NCBI GenBank assembly: GCA_965153355.1
Contig: OZ231128.1
Coordinates: 310,001-374,000 of the forward strand
Length of the DNA: 64,000 bases
From: Flaccisagitta enflata
Taxonomy: Eukaryota; Chaetognatha; Sagittoidea; Aphragmophora
Reading direction: 5' to 3'
Shown here: piece after piece, positions 24,488 through 37,400 of the stretch
How positions within the stretch are numbered: position 1 is the first letter of the stretch
Layout: each line of letters begins with the position of its first letter
Made by a program: the position numbers and the translations under genes
The notes under the pieces: model-generated
Database searches by the model: none
The model's input: only the letters and a program-made list of their open reading frames with translations
What the model was told of the DNA's origin: nothing

Positions 24488-24739
24488 TATCTGGCCTAGT
24501 TTTTTTTTCGTTCAGGACGGCGTACGTTTGATGGAAACTTTTAAAAACCAGCCTGCATTAAGTTCTATTCTCCCTCATGCACCCTAAATCAGCCCTCAGC
24601 CTTCAGAGCCAGCTCCTCAGACCTTGAATTTGTCTAAGTTCCCCAACGGCCCAAATCACTCCTCTCTGGCCTTAAATAAGCCGCCCCTGCCCACCCGCAC
24701 ACGCCTTGGGTGAACGTTTCGCCTGTAACGCCTTTTTTT

Positions 24740-24932
24740 AGTTGCGGACACGCAACTCAAGAGGCTTTGTCCGTCCGCCCGTTGGTTGGTTGGTCGGTTG
24801 GTTGGTCGGTCGGTCCGTGGACACGAGTCGAAAAGTGAGGATATGAGCGTTTTAGAACATTTTTAGTTGCGGACAGTTGCATTTCCGCCCCTGCCCACCC
24901 GTCCGCAACTGATGGCCGTGTATCCGGCCTTC
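24740..24932 (-). mobile_element. Family B' element (GTTGCGGACACGCAACT end)
   Basis: The palindromic end AGTTGCGGACACGCAACT is followed by AGAGGCTTTGTCCGTCC and a GGTTGGTCGG run. The right side reads GCCCCTGCCCACCCGTCCGC and GGCCGTGTATCCGGCC. It is a reversed copy of the type at 26698-26846. An extra AGTTGCGGACAGTTGC lies inside. Confidence 0.65.
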
Positions 24933-25448
24933 TTAGGAGTGGGTATTTGTTTTTGGCCTCTTTGTATGTGCCTGTGCAGTGTGGATGCAAGCAATACTTG
25001 TCCACTGTCAGCTAATTGGTAAAATCAATATCAGCTAGATTCGGTATCATGTCTGTCAGTTTTACATTTGTCCGTCTGACGATGTAAGTCGGTTAAATCG
25101 CAATTTTCAGGTGTTACATTCGTCAGGCTGTGGACATAGGTCGTTCTCAGTTACTCATTGATTCATTCATGCGCATGTTAATGTACAGTGGAGCATCGCT
25201 ATATAGCGCAACCGCCACTTAGGTAAACCCGCCTATAAGGCGTTGAATTTGACATGACACGCGCTCTGATGAAGCTTAAAACTGTAATTTTTGTAATTTT
25301 TGATTTAGTGTAAATGTTTTTTTGTTTTTTTTTCCTCTTTCCTTCTGTTGATGATTGTAAGCGTGAAATGGTTTTGCCCGATAGTGGCGCCGAACTCACT
25401 CAAAGTATCGCGAGTCTCCAACTGAGAGAATGTAGGACTTGGACTTGG

Positions 25449-25716
25449 GGGGTGTTTCTAGTCAAAGAGGATCGCGTTTTGAAAGGGCCACTCGGTCGCT
25501 CGCTACGTTCGTTCGCTCGCACCGCTCACTCCGCTCACTCGCTTCGCAGCGCTCCGCTTCGCTACGCTCGCTTCGCTCGCTCGCTCCGTTCACGGGCTCG
25601 CTCACTCACTTCGCTCACTCCCTCGTGGGACAGTTGAAATTCTTGAATATGTGTTCACACTGTTATTGCGTTTCACGGGAGGGAACGCGTGTTTGGTCTT
25701 CACTAGAAACACGCCC
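25449..25716. mobile_element. GC-rich MITE, family E, with 10-bp direct repeats
   Basis: The ends GGGTGTTTCTAGTC and ACTAGAAACACGCCC bound 268 bp. TTGGACTTGG flanks both sides (25439-25448 and 25717-25726), which would fit an 8-10 bp target duplication. The flanks are themselves TTGGAC repeats, however, so the size is uncertain. The interior is GCTCGC-rich and self-complementary. Confidence 0.75.
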
Positions 25717-25832
25717 TTGGACTTGGACTTGGGAACTTGGGAAGAAGTGGGAGTCCGACTCGGCGATCATCTCGTTCTCCATCTCTCGTCAACTCCAGCC
25801 CAGACTTGATGATCTTCTCTTAATGGTTTTAC

Positions 25833-26212
<380 letters not shown>

Positions 26213-26697
26213 TTTTTGCGAGGCAATGAAGGGAAAGAAAGAGAGAAAAAAAAGATCATCTATGGAGCGCCAATGCTAGGCGCGCATACACACGAGGTGG
26301 CGCGGTGATGAGAGGAATAAACGGCAGATGAGCAAAATGAAAATGAACTTCACTGATGATAACTTTGAAGTCGCGTATTAGCCAATTCATAAGCCTTCTC
26401 ATTGTTTCGTTAGTTTGGGCTGTGGGGACTGTACTTTTTGTAGATTCTACCATTAAGTCTTTGGTTACAAATTTGGGGCAGCGTAATTGATGGGTCAATG
26501 TCCGATGATTCCACATCATACATGTAGGGAAAATCTTCAGACAGGCGTTCATATTTTTCTAACCTTCCGAGAGGCAAAAACTTTTCCCTTCATTTCCGAC
26601 ACTGATGTCACAGGTCCGGTGATTCTAGATCTGCAAGCAGCGCCGCTTCTCAAAAGAGGACAAAAGATATGGGCAGGTCAAAGAAGAAGAGGAAGAA

Positions 26698-26846
26698 CAA
26701 GGTCGGATACACGGCCAATACCGGTTGCGGACGGGTGGGCAGGGACAGAAATGCGCGTTTTCGCAATTTCCAACTCAATCTCCATGACCGACGGACGGAC
26801 CGACGGACGGAAAAAGCCTCTTATAGAGTGTTGCGTGTCCGCAACT
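26698..26846 (+). mobile_element. Family B' element
   Basis: It starts CAAGGTCGGATACACGGCC, then GGTTGCGGACGGGTGGGCAG, a GACGGACGGACC run and AAGCCTCTTATAGAGT, ending TTGCGTGTCCGCAACT. Only 8 bp separate it from the next element. Confidence 0.7.
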
Positions 26847-26854
26847 AGAAAGAA

Positions 26855-27022
26855 CAAGGCCGGATACACGGCAATCCAGTCGCGGACGGTTGGGCAGGAG
26901 CAGTAATGCGAAAACCGCTCGGAATTCAAAAATGTGATGGATGGACCTACCGACCTACCGACCGACCGACCGACCGACCGACCGACCGACACGGCAAGGT
27001 GTAGAGTCGCGTGTCCGCGTCT
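26855..27022 (+). mobile_element. Family B element, uninterrupted reference copy
   Basis: It starts CAAGGCCGGATACACGGC, then AGTCGCGGACGGTTGGGCAG, AAAACCGCTCGGAATTC, a GACC run and GGCAAGGTGTAGAGTCGCG, ending TGTCCGCGTCT. The AATTCAAAAATG segment is the intact form of the site occupied by a family A element at 5489. A GAA microsatellite starts right at its 3' end. Confidence 0.75.
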
Positions 27023-27024
27023 AA

Positions 27025-27205
27025 AAAGAAAAAGAAGAAGAAGAAGAAGAAGAAGAAGAAGAAGAAGAAGGAGAAGAAGAAGAAGAAGAAGAAGAAGAAG
27101 AAGAAGAAGAAGAAGAAGAAGAAGAAGAAGAAGAAAAAGAAGAAGTAGAAGAAGACGAAGAAGAAAAAGAAGAAGAAGTAGAAGAAGAAGAAGACGAAGA
27201 AGAGT
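27025..27205. repeat. GAA microsatellite
   Basis: (GAA)n with a few TAGAAG and GACGAA variants, beginning in the A-rich tail of the preceding family B element. Confidence 0.96.
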
Positions 27206-27221
27206 GAGGGCCGTGAGCTTT

Positions 27222-27335
27222 AGGAGACCCCCGAGAGCTCTCCAAGTCTCGGAGACTCTCGGAGACTGCCTGGAGAGCTCTCTAAGTCTCTGAGACTCTC
27301 CGAGACTCTCCGAGACTCTCCAAGACTCTCCTTGG
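27222..27335. repeat. 11-bp GAGACTCTCCG minisatellite
   Basis: About ten degenerate copies of an 11-bp unit (GAGACTCTCCG / GAGAGCTCTCC), partly self-complementary. Confidence 0.7.
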
Positions 27336-28170
27336 ATAAGGGTCGGACGCGCTCTATCAAACCAGGTTTTGATGCGTGACATTGACCATCAAATCATCTG
27401 TACTGTTTTTTCTTTTTTTTTTGCATAGAATTGAAATTACTTTCTCATTTCTTTTTTTCTAATTATGACATACCAGTAATGGCGGCTGTTGTTAACAGTT
27501 AATACACTATCCATTTAAAATTCTGTTATTTTAGAAAAATTTGAATTAATATCTGATCATCATAACAATGTACTACAAGAAAAATTAAAACAAATATGTC
27601 TCCTTACCAAAAAAATGAAAAAAAAATTCAAGGAAATTTTTACTCAATTTAGCAGTGAATCTATGGAAAAAAAAATCAGCATCAACTAATCTATTTTTGT
27701 ATCACCTTTAACAAACACATAATGATGTAACAGTACTAAAGGAATAAACAAAATATTACATCAAGTTCTTAATCTGACAATCTAAATTCTTTATCGAATC
27801 ATATCAACAAAATTATGATTTGGCACTTAAGAATCATGCAATAAAACATGATTTGAAAGTCGTGGCAGATGCAGAAAATCATGTTTCCACTCCCTGAAAG
27901 TTTATTCCAATCACCTCCTAAAATTATTTTACAAAGATTTTATGGTCAATATCAGGGATGCTATCATATATGCATCAAGCAATGGAGGAACAAGAGGGCC
28001 TCCAAAAGCCCTCCACAAGCCCTCCTTAAGCCCTCCGCCTCATCCACCAATGGGAGAGGTCAAAGAGGGGAGTGTTTTCATGAGTTCTGGTGACCATGGA
28101 ACCCTAATTATGGTTCCATGGGTCTAGAGGATGTCTCGATCACGGTCTCCTAAGGCCTACAGCCCTAACT
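27336..28170. other. AT-rich DNA, no gene seen
   Basis: It includes a short AGCCCTCC repeat at about 28000-28045. No recognised element or domain-bearing frame. Confidence 0.5.
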
Positions 28171-28176
28171 GAAGAA

Positions 28177-28211
<35 letters not shown>

Positions 28212-28262
28212 AGAAGAAGAAGAAGAAGAAGAAGAAGAAGAAGAAGAAGAAGAAGAAAAAGA
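28171..28262. repeat. GAA microsatellite
   Basis: About 28 near-perfect GAA copies. Confidence 0.95.
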
Positions 28263-29580
28263 AAGAGGAGCAGGAGGAGGAAGAGGAGGAGAAAAGGGAA
28301 GGAATAAATAACGGGAATAAAAAGACGTTAGAAGTCAGCAAAGATATCATTTGCATATTGCAGTTTTAAGATAATTGGTCCATTGTAATTTCGTTGATTC
28401 GGAATACTGTCAATTAGAATTGAAACTTGAACTTGAACTAAAATGTTTTGATTGTGAATGTGAAAAAGAAAACCTAATGCGCATGTAAAAGCTATCCATA
28501 TCGTAACGTTGTTCACATAGTTTTCCGCAGGTAAGATTCATATTAATGATTAAATCAATGAAAATAACGTTTCCTGTAGAGATGTTTCCACGAGTAAGTT
28601 TTTTAAAATCGCCACCAGGGTAGCGAGCAGCTCCTAGTAAGAAGGCTGCGATCCTGCGGGGAGCACCACCACCACCAAAACAACAACAAATACACCAATA
28701 ACAAAAACAACAACAACTGTCAACAAATCTGACTGCCTCCGATTAGTCGTTACGCTGCGAACTTTGGCTCACCTCCGCCGCTCACATGAACTAATGCGTA
28801 TTTGAGAATTGAGATATGTCATCGATTTGTTGGTTATCAAAAGAATATGGCTAAAATCATCTACAAGGATGATTCATGGGAAAAGAAAATAGCCCTTGGT
28901 TCCCTATGGATTTTGGCTGCCGACCCCTCACAGTGATTTGAGAGATTCAGGGTGGGAGAAGTAACCCGTAGCCACGCTCAAATCGACCAAAAATCACTCT
29001 CAAAAGCCACCATTTACCTTTCCCCATATATTCCTATAGGAAGACTTAGAAAACCTGTGGTACATAGTCAATGGGACGTGAGGGGGAGGGCAACATTCAT
29101 AGAGATCTCACTGTAAACACGAGTTTGAGCCAAATCCCTTTGAAAGAGAACTTTCCACTGATTTTTTTAAGGTCGACCAGAATTTTCAGGAGATCACACT
29201 CTGAAAATATAATGTTTAAAAATCAAGGTTGATGCTAGAAGGGATAAGAATTGTTCATTCATGACCAATTTGTTTGTTTCAGCTTGGTACGAGGTAAAAA
29301 TTCATAGATATACTGAAGCAAAATGACAAAATTTTACAAAATGTTATCTTTATTAGTCAAATTTCAATATGATGTGGAAGCCAAACCGTTTTAGCCAATG
29401 CTATGAAATTTTGCATGGAAGAATGGAAGGTTATGTGCTTTTGACATAACCAATCAGACTCAAAATGAGAATTCTGAGCCCAATAAAGGTTTTGCTGGTT
29501 ACAGTCGTATTTGTTTACAGGATGACATAGCATGCAACGATGCGTGCCTCGTGGCATGCACCAGTTTGAGAACTGTGACG
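28263..29580. other. Unassigned DNA, no gene seen
   Basis: A short CACCACCAC/CAACAA stretch lies at 28660-28720. Elsewhere there is no repeat or convincing coding frame. Confidence 0.5.
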
Positions 29581-29639
29581 TGTAAAACAACATGGGCCAT
29601 GGCGTTTACCGAAGCTTGCGGCTAGAGAGGGAGTCCATG

Positions 29640-31210
29640 GCGTGTAACACCGTCGCATGCACCTCTTCATTGGCGTGTGCATTGTCGCGTGCACCTCCTC
29701 ATTGGCGTGTGCATCGTCACATGCACCTCCTCATTGACGCTTGCATTGTCGTGTGCAACTCCTCATTGGCGTGTGCATCGTCGCGTGCACATCCTCATTG
29801 GCGTGTGCATCGTCGTGTGCACCTCCTCATTGGCATGTGCATTGTCGCGTGCACCTTCCTATTGGCGTGTGCATTGTCGCATGCACATCCTCATTGGCGT
29901 GTGCATTGTCGCATGCACCTCCTCATTGGCGTGTGCATCGTCGCGTGCACCTCCTCATTGGCGTGTGTATCATTGCGTGCACATCCTCATTGGCGTGTGC
30001 ATCGTCGCATGCACCTCCTCATTGACGTGTGCATCGTCGCGTGCACATCCTCATTGGCATGTGCATTGTCGCGTGCACCTTCCTATTGGCGTGTGCATTT
30101 TTGCGTGCACATCCTCATTGACATGTGCATTGTCGCATGCACATCATCATTGGCGTGTGCATTGTCGCATGCACATCATCATTGGCGTGTGCATCGTCGC
30201 ATGCACCTTCTCATTGGCGTGTTTATTGTCGTGTGCACCACCTCATTGGCGTGTGCATTGTCGCGTGCATATCCTCATTGGCATGTGCATTGTCGCGTGA
30301 ACCTCCTCATTGGTGTGTGCATTGTCGCGTGCACCTCCTCATTGGCGTGTGCACATCCTCATTGGAGTGTGTATTGTCGCTTGCACATCCTCATTGGAGT
30401 GTGTATTGTCGCTTGCACATCCTCATTGGCATGTGCATTGTCGCGTGAACCTCCTCATTGGTGTGTGCATTGTCGCGTGCACCTCCTCATTGGCGTGTGC
30501 ACATCCTCATTGGAGTGTGTGTTGTCGCTTGCATATCCTCATTGGAGTGTGTATTGTCGCTTGCACATCCTCATTGGCGTGTGCATTGTCACATTCACCT
30601 CCTCATTGATGAGTGCATCATCACGTAAACCTCCTCATTGGCGTGTGCATCGTTGCATGCACATCCTCTTTGGCGTGTGCATTGTCGCGTGCACCTCCTC
30701 ATTGGCGTGTGCATGGTCACATGCACCTCCTCATTGGCGTGTGCATTTTTGCGTGCACCCCCTCATAGGCGTGTGCATCGTCGCGTGCACCTCCTCATTG
30801 GCGTGTGCACATCCTCAAAGGAGTGTCCATTGTCGCTTGCACATCCTCATTGGCGTGTGCATTGTCACGTGCACCTCCTTATTTATGAGTGCATCATCGC
30901 GTGCACCTCCTCATTGGCGTGTGCATTGTCGCATGCACATCCTCTTTGGCGTGTACATTGTTGCATGCACATCCTCTTTGGCGTGTGCATTGTTATATGC
31001 ACCTCCTCACTGATGAGTGCATCATCGCGTGCTCCTCCTCATTGGCATGTGCATCATCGCGTGCGCCTCCTCATTGGCGTGTACATTGTCGCGTGCACAT
31101 CCTCATTGGCGTGTGCATTGTCGCGTGCACATCCTCATTGGCGTGTGCATCGTCGCGTGCACCTCCTCATTGGCGTGTGCATCGTCGCGTGCACATCCTC
31201 ATTGGCTTGT
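29640..31210. repeat. 32-bp minisatellite, about 49 copies
   Basis: The unit is CCTCATTGGCGTGTGCATTG plus TCGCGTGCAC and CT/AT, 32 bp by direct spacing (for example TCATTGG at 29667 and 29699). Short 18-bp units occur at about 30345, 30490 and 30800, and the block around them repeats at 146 bp (30308 and 30454). The unit lacks stop codons on the plus strand, so long frames appear (473 codons at 29592-31013) with a 32-residue period. I read this as non-coding. Confidence 0.93.
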
Positions 31211-31378
31211 CTTTTCATCCGTGAAAAGGCTTTGATTAACCGAGTCCTAGTTGGACGTTAGCACACAGACAGAGAACATTTAAGTATGAGACAGAGAACA
31301 TTTAAGTATGGTTGGCCTCAACGCGTTGCTTTCTATATTGTTGCTACCATTTTGTTGTCGTGTACACGCGAATCTTTA

Positions 31379-31982
31379 ACACCCCTTCCATAATTAAGCG
31401 AACTGGAAAAAAGGATCCAAATGGATAGTAAAAATGCACACAGAGAGATGAAATTTGACACAGAGATAGCTAAGACGTAGTATTTTGACGTAGTAAAGTG
31501 ATTTAGGGGACTTTCCTGCATGTAAAGGGAGATGGAGGGTCTTTTACCAGAAGTGCGGTGTCAAATTATTGCCAATTTCTACGGGAAAAATGTTTCAAAG
31601 GGCGAAATGTATACCTTCCAGCATTTTGAAAGGATGGGATGCAAAAAATCCGCCATGTATCGTGTAATGAGGTTAGTTGATGCAAAAGAGACAGTGGCAC
31701 AGGAGGAGGGGCAGGGGAAGCCGCATAAACTGACAAAAGTCCAAGAAAAGAAGGTGACATATTGAGATCATGGCCAGAGAGAGCCTTAATGTGACTTTTC
31801 ACTAATTTGCATGATTCAGCTCATAAGGAGAAAGCCGTTTATATTTTTGAGTCATTTTTTGCATTATGTAGATGAAATTTAACGATGTTGATGTTTTACA
31901 TTGTTTAAATTGATAAAACGCGTATTATCAACCCTTAAACAGCGCCTTTTCATCCCAGTTCGCCTAATTATGGAAGGGGTGT
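31379..31982. mobile_element. Deleted Tc1/mariner-like transposon, 604 bp
   Basis: The terminal repeats ACACCCCTTCCATAATTA and TAATTATGGAAGGGGTGT extend about 28 bp with one mismatch, and TA lies outside both ends (31377-31378 and 31983-31984). It encodes only the N-terminal part of a transposase (31532-31765). At 604 bp it is far shorter than autonomous members (about 1.3 kb or more), so the catalytic DDE region is missing. Confidence 0.85.
31532..31765 (+). pseudogene. Transposase N-terminal helix-turn-helix fragment
   Basis: This 77-codon frame lies inside a TA-flanked element. Residues about 5-50 look like the paired-type or HTH domain of Tc1/mariner transposases: a first helix around PEVRCQIIANFY, then a turn, then a recognition helix around KKSAMYRVMRLV. 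A basic linker near residues 60-72 (GKPHKLTKVQEKK) resembles the GRPRKLT-type linker of that family. In full-length proteins this domain binds the terminal repeats. The DDE catalytic domain is absent, because the frame stops well before the right end, so no transposition activity is expected from it. The start is the first ATG of the frame. The assignment rests on motif shape and on the terminal repeats. Confidence 0.6.
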
Positions 31983-31984
31983 TA

Positions 31985-32128
31985 ACCCAATATGTTCGTT
32001 GGTTTGTCTGTCAATTGATCAGTTGTTTGGTTGGTCAGTAATACTTTGTTTTATTTCTATAGCGCTTTAAGGAGGTTTCAGCATCACAAACATCTGCAAA
32101 CGACTTGAGTAGCTGTGTATCCAGTCTT
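31985..32128 (-). mobile_element. Diverged family B element
   Basis: The right side AGTAGCTGTGTATCCAGTC corresponds, reversed, to GGCCGGATACACGGCTACC. GTTTGTCTGTC and GTTGGTCAG runs lie to the left. The palindromic end has decayed. Confidence 0.5.
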
Positions 32129-32135
32129 GTTGATT

Positions 32136-32338
32136 ACTTTTTTGGGCAGCGGTCCCGAAGGGGACAAAGTCCCGTAAAACACAGGAGGACTTTCGTTGGT
32201 CCCTCTCAGACCTTAAATCAGCCCTCTCAGGCCCCAAATCTGCTCTCTCAGGCTTAAAATCTTCCCCCTCAGACTCGATATCCGCCTTCTCAGACCTGGA
32301 ATCTGCCCTCTCAGACCTGAAATCTGCCCCCTCAAGCA
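32136..32338 (+). mobile_element. Family D element, left half
   Basis: GGGCAGCGGTCCCGAAGGGG, TCCCGTAAAACACAGG and ACTTTCGTTGGTCC are followed by CTCAGACCTTAAATCAGCC-type core. The core passes straight into the GAT array, and no right end is seen. Confidence 0.7.
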
Positions 32339-33100
<762 letters not shown>

Positions 33101-33264
33101 TAGATGGTACCAATTTTGCTTCAAAGTGCAAGAAAATTGATTCTTGACTGTCAAAAGCTTAATGGAATTTTTAGGCAATGAACATGAACTTATGGATTCA
33201 TGAACCTTTTATTGCGCCCATTATATTGTCATAAACATTTTACCCGCGATCTCTCTTTTTCGCA

Positions 33265-33680
<416 letters not shown>

Positions 33681-33904
33681 AAAGCAGTGTCTTTTCGAAA
33701 ACCGTTTCTTTGCCAGACTTGCCAATTGGATTTGCAATTGCTTCATTTTCTCTTTTCTTTTTCTTCTGTTTCTTTTTCTTTTCTTTTTCTTTTTCCTTTC
33801 TTTTCTGAATCTTCATGTTTTTTTTAGGCCCTACAGACGATGGTTCACAACCAGGCCAATGTCCACCCTCTGTTCTCAATGCTTCGGCCAGCCAGGCGCG
33901 TGTG

Positions 33905-34116
<212 letters not shown>

Positions 34117-34682
34117 GAAGCTGTCGTTCTTGCTACCTATTAGCACCGGTTTAATACAAGTTTACCACAGTTGCGTTCAGATTAACAGAGGATATGATGC
34201 CAAAGCTAAGGCCAAACTACTTCGGCTGAGCCACATGACTGAGTTATTCAATTCAACTTAGAATTAAAGTAAATACGCAAATACAACTTATTTTTGGCTC
34301 AATATCCATTTACCGAGTATACTCAATTGATTATGAGCCCTCGTTGACCGATTCTAGTTTTCCTATTTGCATAGCCAATTAAATCTGGAACAGTCTAACC
34401 CAAAACAAAAGCGTTTAAAAAAGGTAGTCTGGGGTAAATCATTTTGATTTAGGTAATTAAACTTCAACCGGTAACCTGATACAACTAGGTTAAAGGTTTA
34501 AGGTACCAAAAAGTCAATCTATGTCAGATTCCTAAATTAAAAAATGGTGTAAATTCAATTATAATGAAAAATTGATATGTAATTGCAAAATTGAGGAATG
34601 ACCTTGCCAGTTTACCCTCTCATAAGCGCCACCTCTGAGATTGATACTCAGCCTTTTGATAGATAATCAAGTGGGGATTTTC
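34117..34682. other. AT-rich DNA, no gene seen
   Basis: TACCCTCTCATAAGCGCCAC at about 34613 resembles the CCAATAAGCGCC words of the MITE at 42844. Nothing else is recognised. Confidence 0.5.
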
Positions 34683-34946
34683 AGTCGCGTGCTACGCGAC
34701 TCTATGAACCGCTATGTCGGTTGGTCGGTCTGGCGGTCAGTTGGTCTCCGTTAGCTTTTTTGCTGTTTTTAGTCGTCTCTTGCATTACTGCTCCTGCTTT
34801 AAGTCGTTTGGTTGTATAGTCTTTTGGTCTATTGGTCTTTTAGTCTTTTAGTCTTTTAGTCTTTTAGTCTTTTAGTCTTTTAGTCCTTTAGTCTTTTAGC
34901 CTTTTAGTGTTATAGACCGCACGCGAATTGTAAGGTGTTGGCCTTG
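34683..34946 (-). mobile_element. Family A HINE-like element with GTCTTTTA core
   Basis: The palindromic end AGTCGCGTGCTACGCGACT is followed by GTTGGTCGGTCTGGCGG. CATTACTGCTCCTG comes next, then a core of about ten copies of AGTCTTTT (8-9 bp), and the end ACCGCACGCG...GGTGTTGGCCTTG. Confidence 0.75.
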
Positions 34947-35068
34947 TTTTCTTTTCTTACCATTTCTGAAGGTAAAAATGTTATCTTATTTCAAAATCCT
35001 TAATGAAATTTTGAATATACTATCTCAACTTAGCACTGAGCGCCGAGTAAGTAAATTTTGGAGTTTTT

Positions 35069-35134
35069 TAGGTGCGACGGTCCGTCGGTCTGTCGGGTAA
35101 CGAATTTGTTCGACGATCCACACGTCGCACCTTA
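35069..35134. repeat. Short palindrome-ended element
   Basis: AGGTGCGACGGTCC and CACACGTCGCACC are inverted ends around GTCGGTCTGTCGGGTAACG. It looks like a minimal relative of the GTCN-bearing elements, but with GTGCGACG ends. Confidence 0.45.
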
Positions 35135-35390
35135 TTGGCCTACTTGGCCTTGTTCACCGATTGTTTCATCCTGAACAGCTATAAACTATAAAAGGAGCAG
35201 ATTCGGAAGCCTTATTTTGTGATCATGATCCTGGGTGCTCTCTTTCTTCATTCCTTACTGTTCAATTGTTTCCTTCATCAAGTATCAATTTTTATGCGTT
35301 GTGACTTTGGATCTTCAGATGGGAGACTGTTGTTTCGATAAAAAACAAAAGAGCTCCTTTAGAAAACTCACAACGACAGAATTTTCATTA

Positions 35391-35962
35391 CTATCTTGCT
35401 CAAATTAGGAGTCTGGCATGTAATCTTTTGTTTTGACCAAAAAGTTCAACCATACATATGAAATTTGATGACTGTTTGAAAGCTCTGCAAAAATGCAATC
35501 AAATGCCATTAGGCAGATCTCTGTAGCTCAATTCGTTTAGATTTTACAATAGAAATGAAAGAGTAAAATGACTCACATTGTTCTGCTAGGTAAAAATCCT
35601 TTCTATGAAATTCTAACATTTTCATATGAGTATTTCATCGTAGAAGCTAAGGAAAATTGGTGACCAATTAAAAGAGCTTCAAAATTACCACCAAGCAGAG
35701 CCCATTTGCTCAAATTGTTTAGATTTTACAACAAAATTGAATCAGAAAGGCAAAAACTGATGAAAAAGTTAAGGAACATGTCATACACAAATCAATGGTT
35801 CTGTTATAAGAGAAGTTATAACAGTCACAATTCAAGTAACAGTTGCTGCCAAAATATGCTGAAATAAACTCTTATCAAAATAAAACAGGTTTTACTTGTC
35901 AGTATCCTAGAATAAATGACTAGATTCTATTACGAGAACTCTTAATTTGAGCAAGATGATAG
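35391..35962. mobile_element. MITE with CTATCT-type ends, 572 bp
   Basis: CTATCTTGCTCAAATTAGGAG and CTCTTAATTTGAGCAAGATG plus ATAG are inverted. TA precedes the left end, but the right flank reads TC, so the right duplication is lost. Inner motifs GAAAGCTCTGCAAAA and GTAGCTCAATTCGTTTAGA match the other MITEs. Confidence 0.65.
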
Positions 35963-35979
35963 TCATAATACATACATAA

Positions 35980-36169
35980 GAAGTGACGCGGGGTCATAAT
36001 ATCGTTGCGGAAGGGTGGTCAGAGGCATCCAACCCCCAGCTTCACCTCATCCCCACCCCCAAGCCCCCTCCTACACACTCACACACACTCACAATAACAA
36101 CTGCAGCATCAACGGATTGACGGACGGATAGACGGAAAAAGCCTCTTACAGAGTTGCGTGACTACAACT
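35980..36169 (+). mobile_element. Diverged family B' element
   Basis: GCGGGGTCATAATATCGTTG, GCGGAAGGGTGGTCAG, a GACGGACGG run, AAGCCTCTTACAGAGTTGCG and the end ACTACAACT follow the B' plan. A C-rich CACACTCACACAC stretch replaces the usual core. Confidence 0.5.
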
Positions 36170-36207
36170 AAAAAGAAGTGGTGCATTTGTTGGTTATTTT
36201 GCAGATA

Positions 36208-36412
36208 ACACCTGTCCCACAATTATTGCAAAAGCTTTACTTCAAATAAAACCATGAAAGGCATACTTCTAGTTGGCGCAGTTGTATGAAATATGAACTG
36301 AAGCATTATAACACCTTTACAGTTCAAATCTCATGTGACTGGGTCAACTAGAAGTATGCTTTTCATAGTTTTATTGGAAGCTTTACTTTTGCAATAATTG
36401 TGGGACAGGAGT
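36208..36412. mobile_element. TA-flanked MITE, 205 bp
   Basis: ACACCTGTCCCACAATTATT and AATAATTGTGGGACAGGAGT are inverted ends, with TA outside both (36206-36207 and 36413-36414). The inner pair CATACTTCTAGTTG / CAACTAGAAGTATG makes almost the whole element a hairpin. Confidence 0.8.
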
Positions 36413-36439
36413 TAAGTGAGATAACACACTTTGCTTGAT

Positions 36440-36990
36440 TGTAAATCCTAGTAAGGGGAAGCAGGGCAGCAGTAACAATGGCGATGAACTCCATTGTTAG
36501 TCCGTCATAAAATGACTGATTATGCACTGTACAGAGCTGATTACAGGGCCTTGATGGTATGAAGGCTGATTTGAGTCCTAAGAGAGCAAACTGCCTATGG
36601 GGGCTTTTAGGAGGGCTGACTTGGGTAGGGGAGAGGGCTGAGAGGGTTATTTTGATGGCAAATTGGGCTTATTCGAGTGTTGGAAGATTTGATTGACACC
36701 TTTTAGGCTGACAGAGACGATTTGAGGCCTTAGTGCATCAATTTCAAGCCTGAAAGTGCTAATTTGGGGCCTAAGAGGGTACATTTATCATCTCAGACGG
36801 TTGATCTGGGAGGACTCAAAAGAAACAAAGTCCTGTAGAGCACACAGGTCTAAAAGAGCTAATGATAGGCTCATCAGGGGGTTTGAGAGCGCCTGATTGA
36901 TAGATGCACAAACAGACGCAAAAATGAAAGTAACCCTGTGTTCTATGGAACTTACTAGTAATGGCGGCTGTCGCCGTGAGGAAAAAAGTC
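36440..36990. mobile_element. Decayed family D element
   Basis: GGGAAGCAGGGCAGCAGTAAC, a GGCTGATTTGAGTCC-type core, GTCCTGTAGAGCACACAGG and CCCTGTGTTCTATGGAACTT are recognisable but mutated. The ends cannot be set exactly. Confidence 0.5.
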
Positions 36991-37069
36991 ATAAGCATTG
37001 ATCACTTTTCATCAAGTATTTATCTTTACTCATTGCAAATCTTTTTATTTGTTAGTTATTTGTATGTAT

Positions 37070-37400
37070 AGATTGCACTGAAAATCAGCTTAAAACAGGA
37101 CTGAGCCAAATGAGCTAGATGAGCTAATATGCTCAAACTCACTCAACCAAACAACCAGCTATGCTCACTGACATGCTTTTTTGTATTAGTATGCTCACAT
37201 CAAAATATTTATTTATCTATCCCATTAAATGAGCAAAGTGACATAGCTTAAACATGTATCAAAATATCACTTCATTTATCACATTTGAAATCAGAAAAAA
37301 AAAGACTGAGCTAAATGAGCTAAATGAGCAAGATTTATAAAAAACACCTTCACAGATGAGCAGCTTTGCTCAAAAACATGTTTTCTTGTATATGCATGCT
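37070..37400. repeat. Degenerate 200-bp direct duplication
   Basis: AAATCAG..AAACAGGACTGAGC and AAATCAG..AAAAAGACTGAGC open two diverged copies that share AATGAGCTA words and GTATGCTCA. Confidence 0.45.

Noticed and set aside
29592-31013. 473-codon plus-strand frame as a repeat protein gene
   Set aside because: The 32-bp unit is open in all three forward frames and the translation simply cycles. There is no signal peptide, domain or splice evidence.
29640-31210. CRISPR array
   Set aside because: The units are contiguous without unique spacers, there are no cas genes, and the sequence context is eukaryotic.
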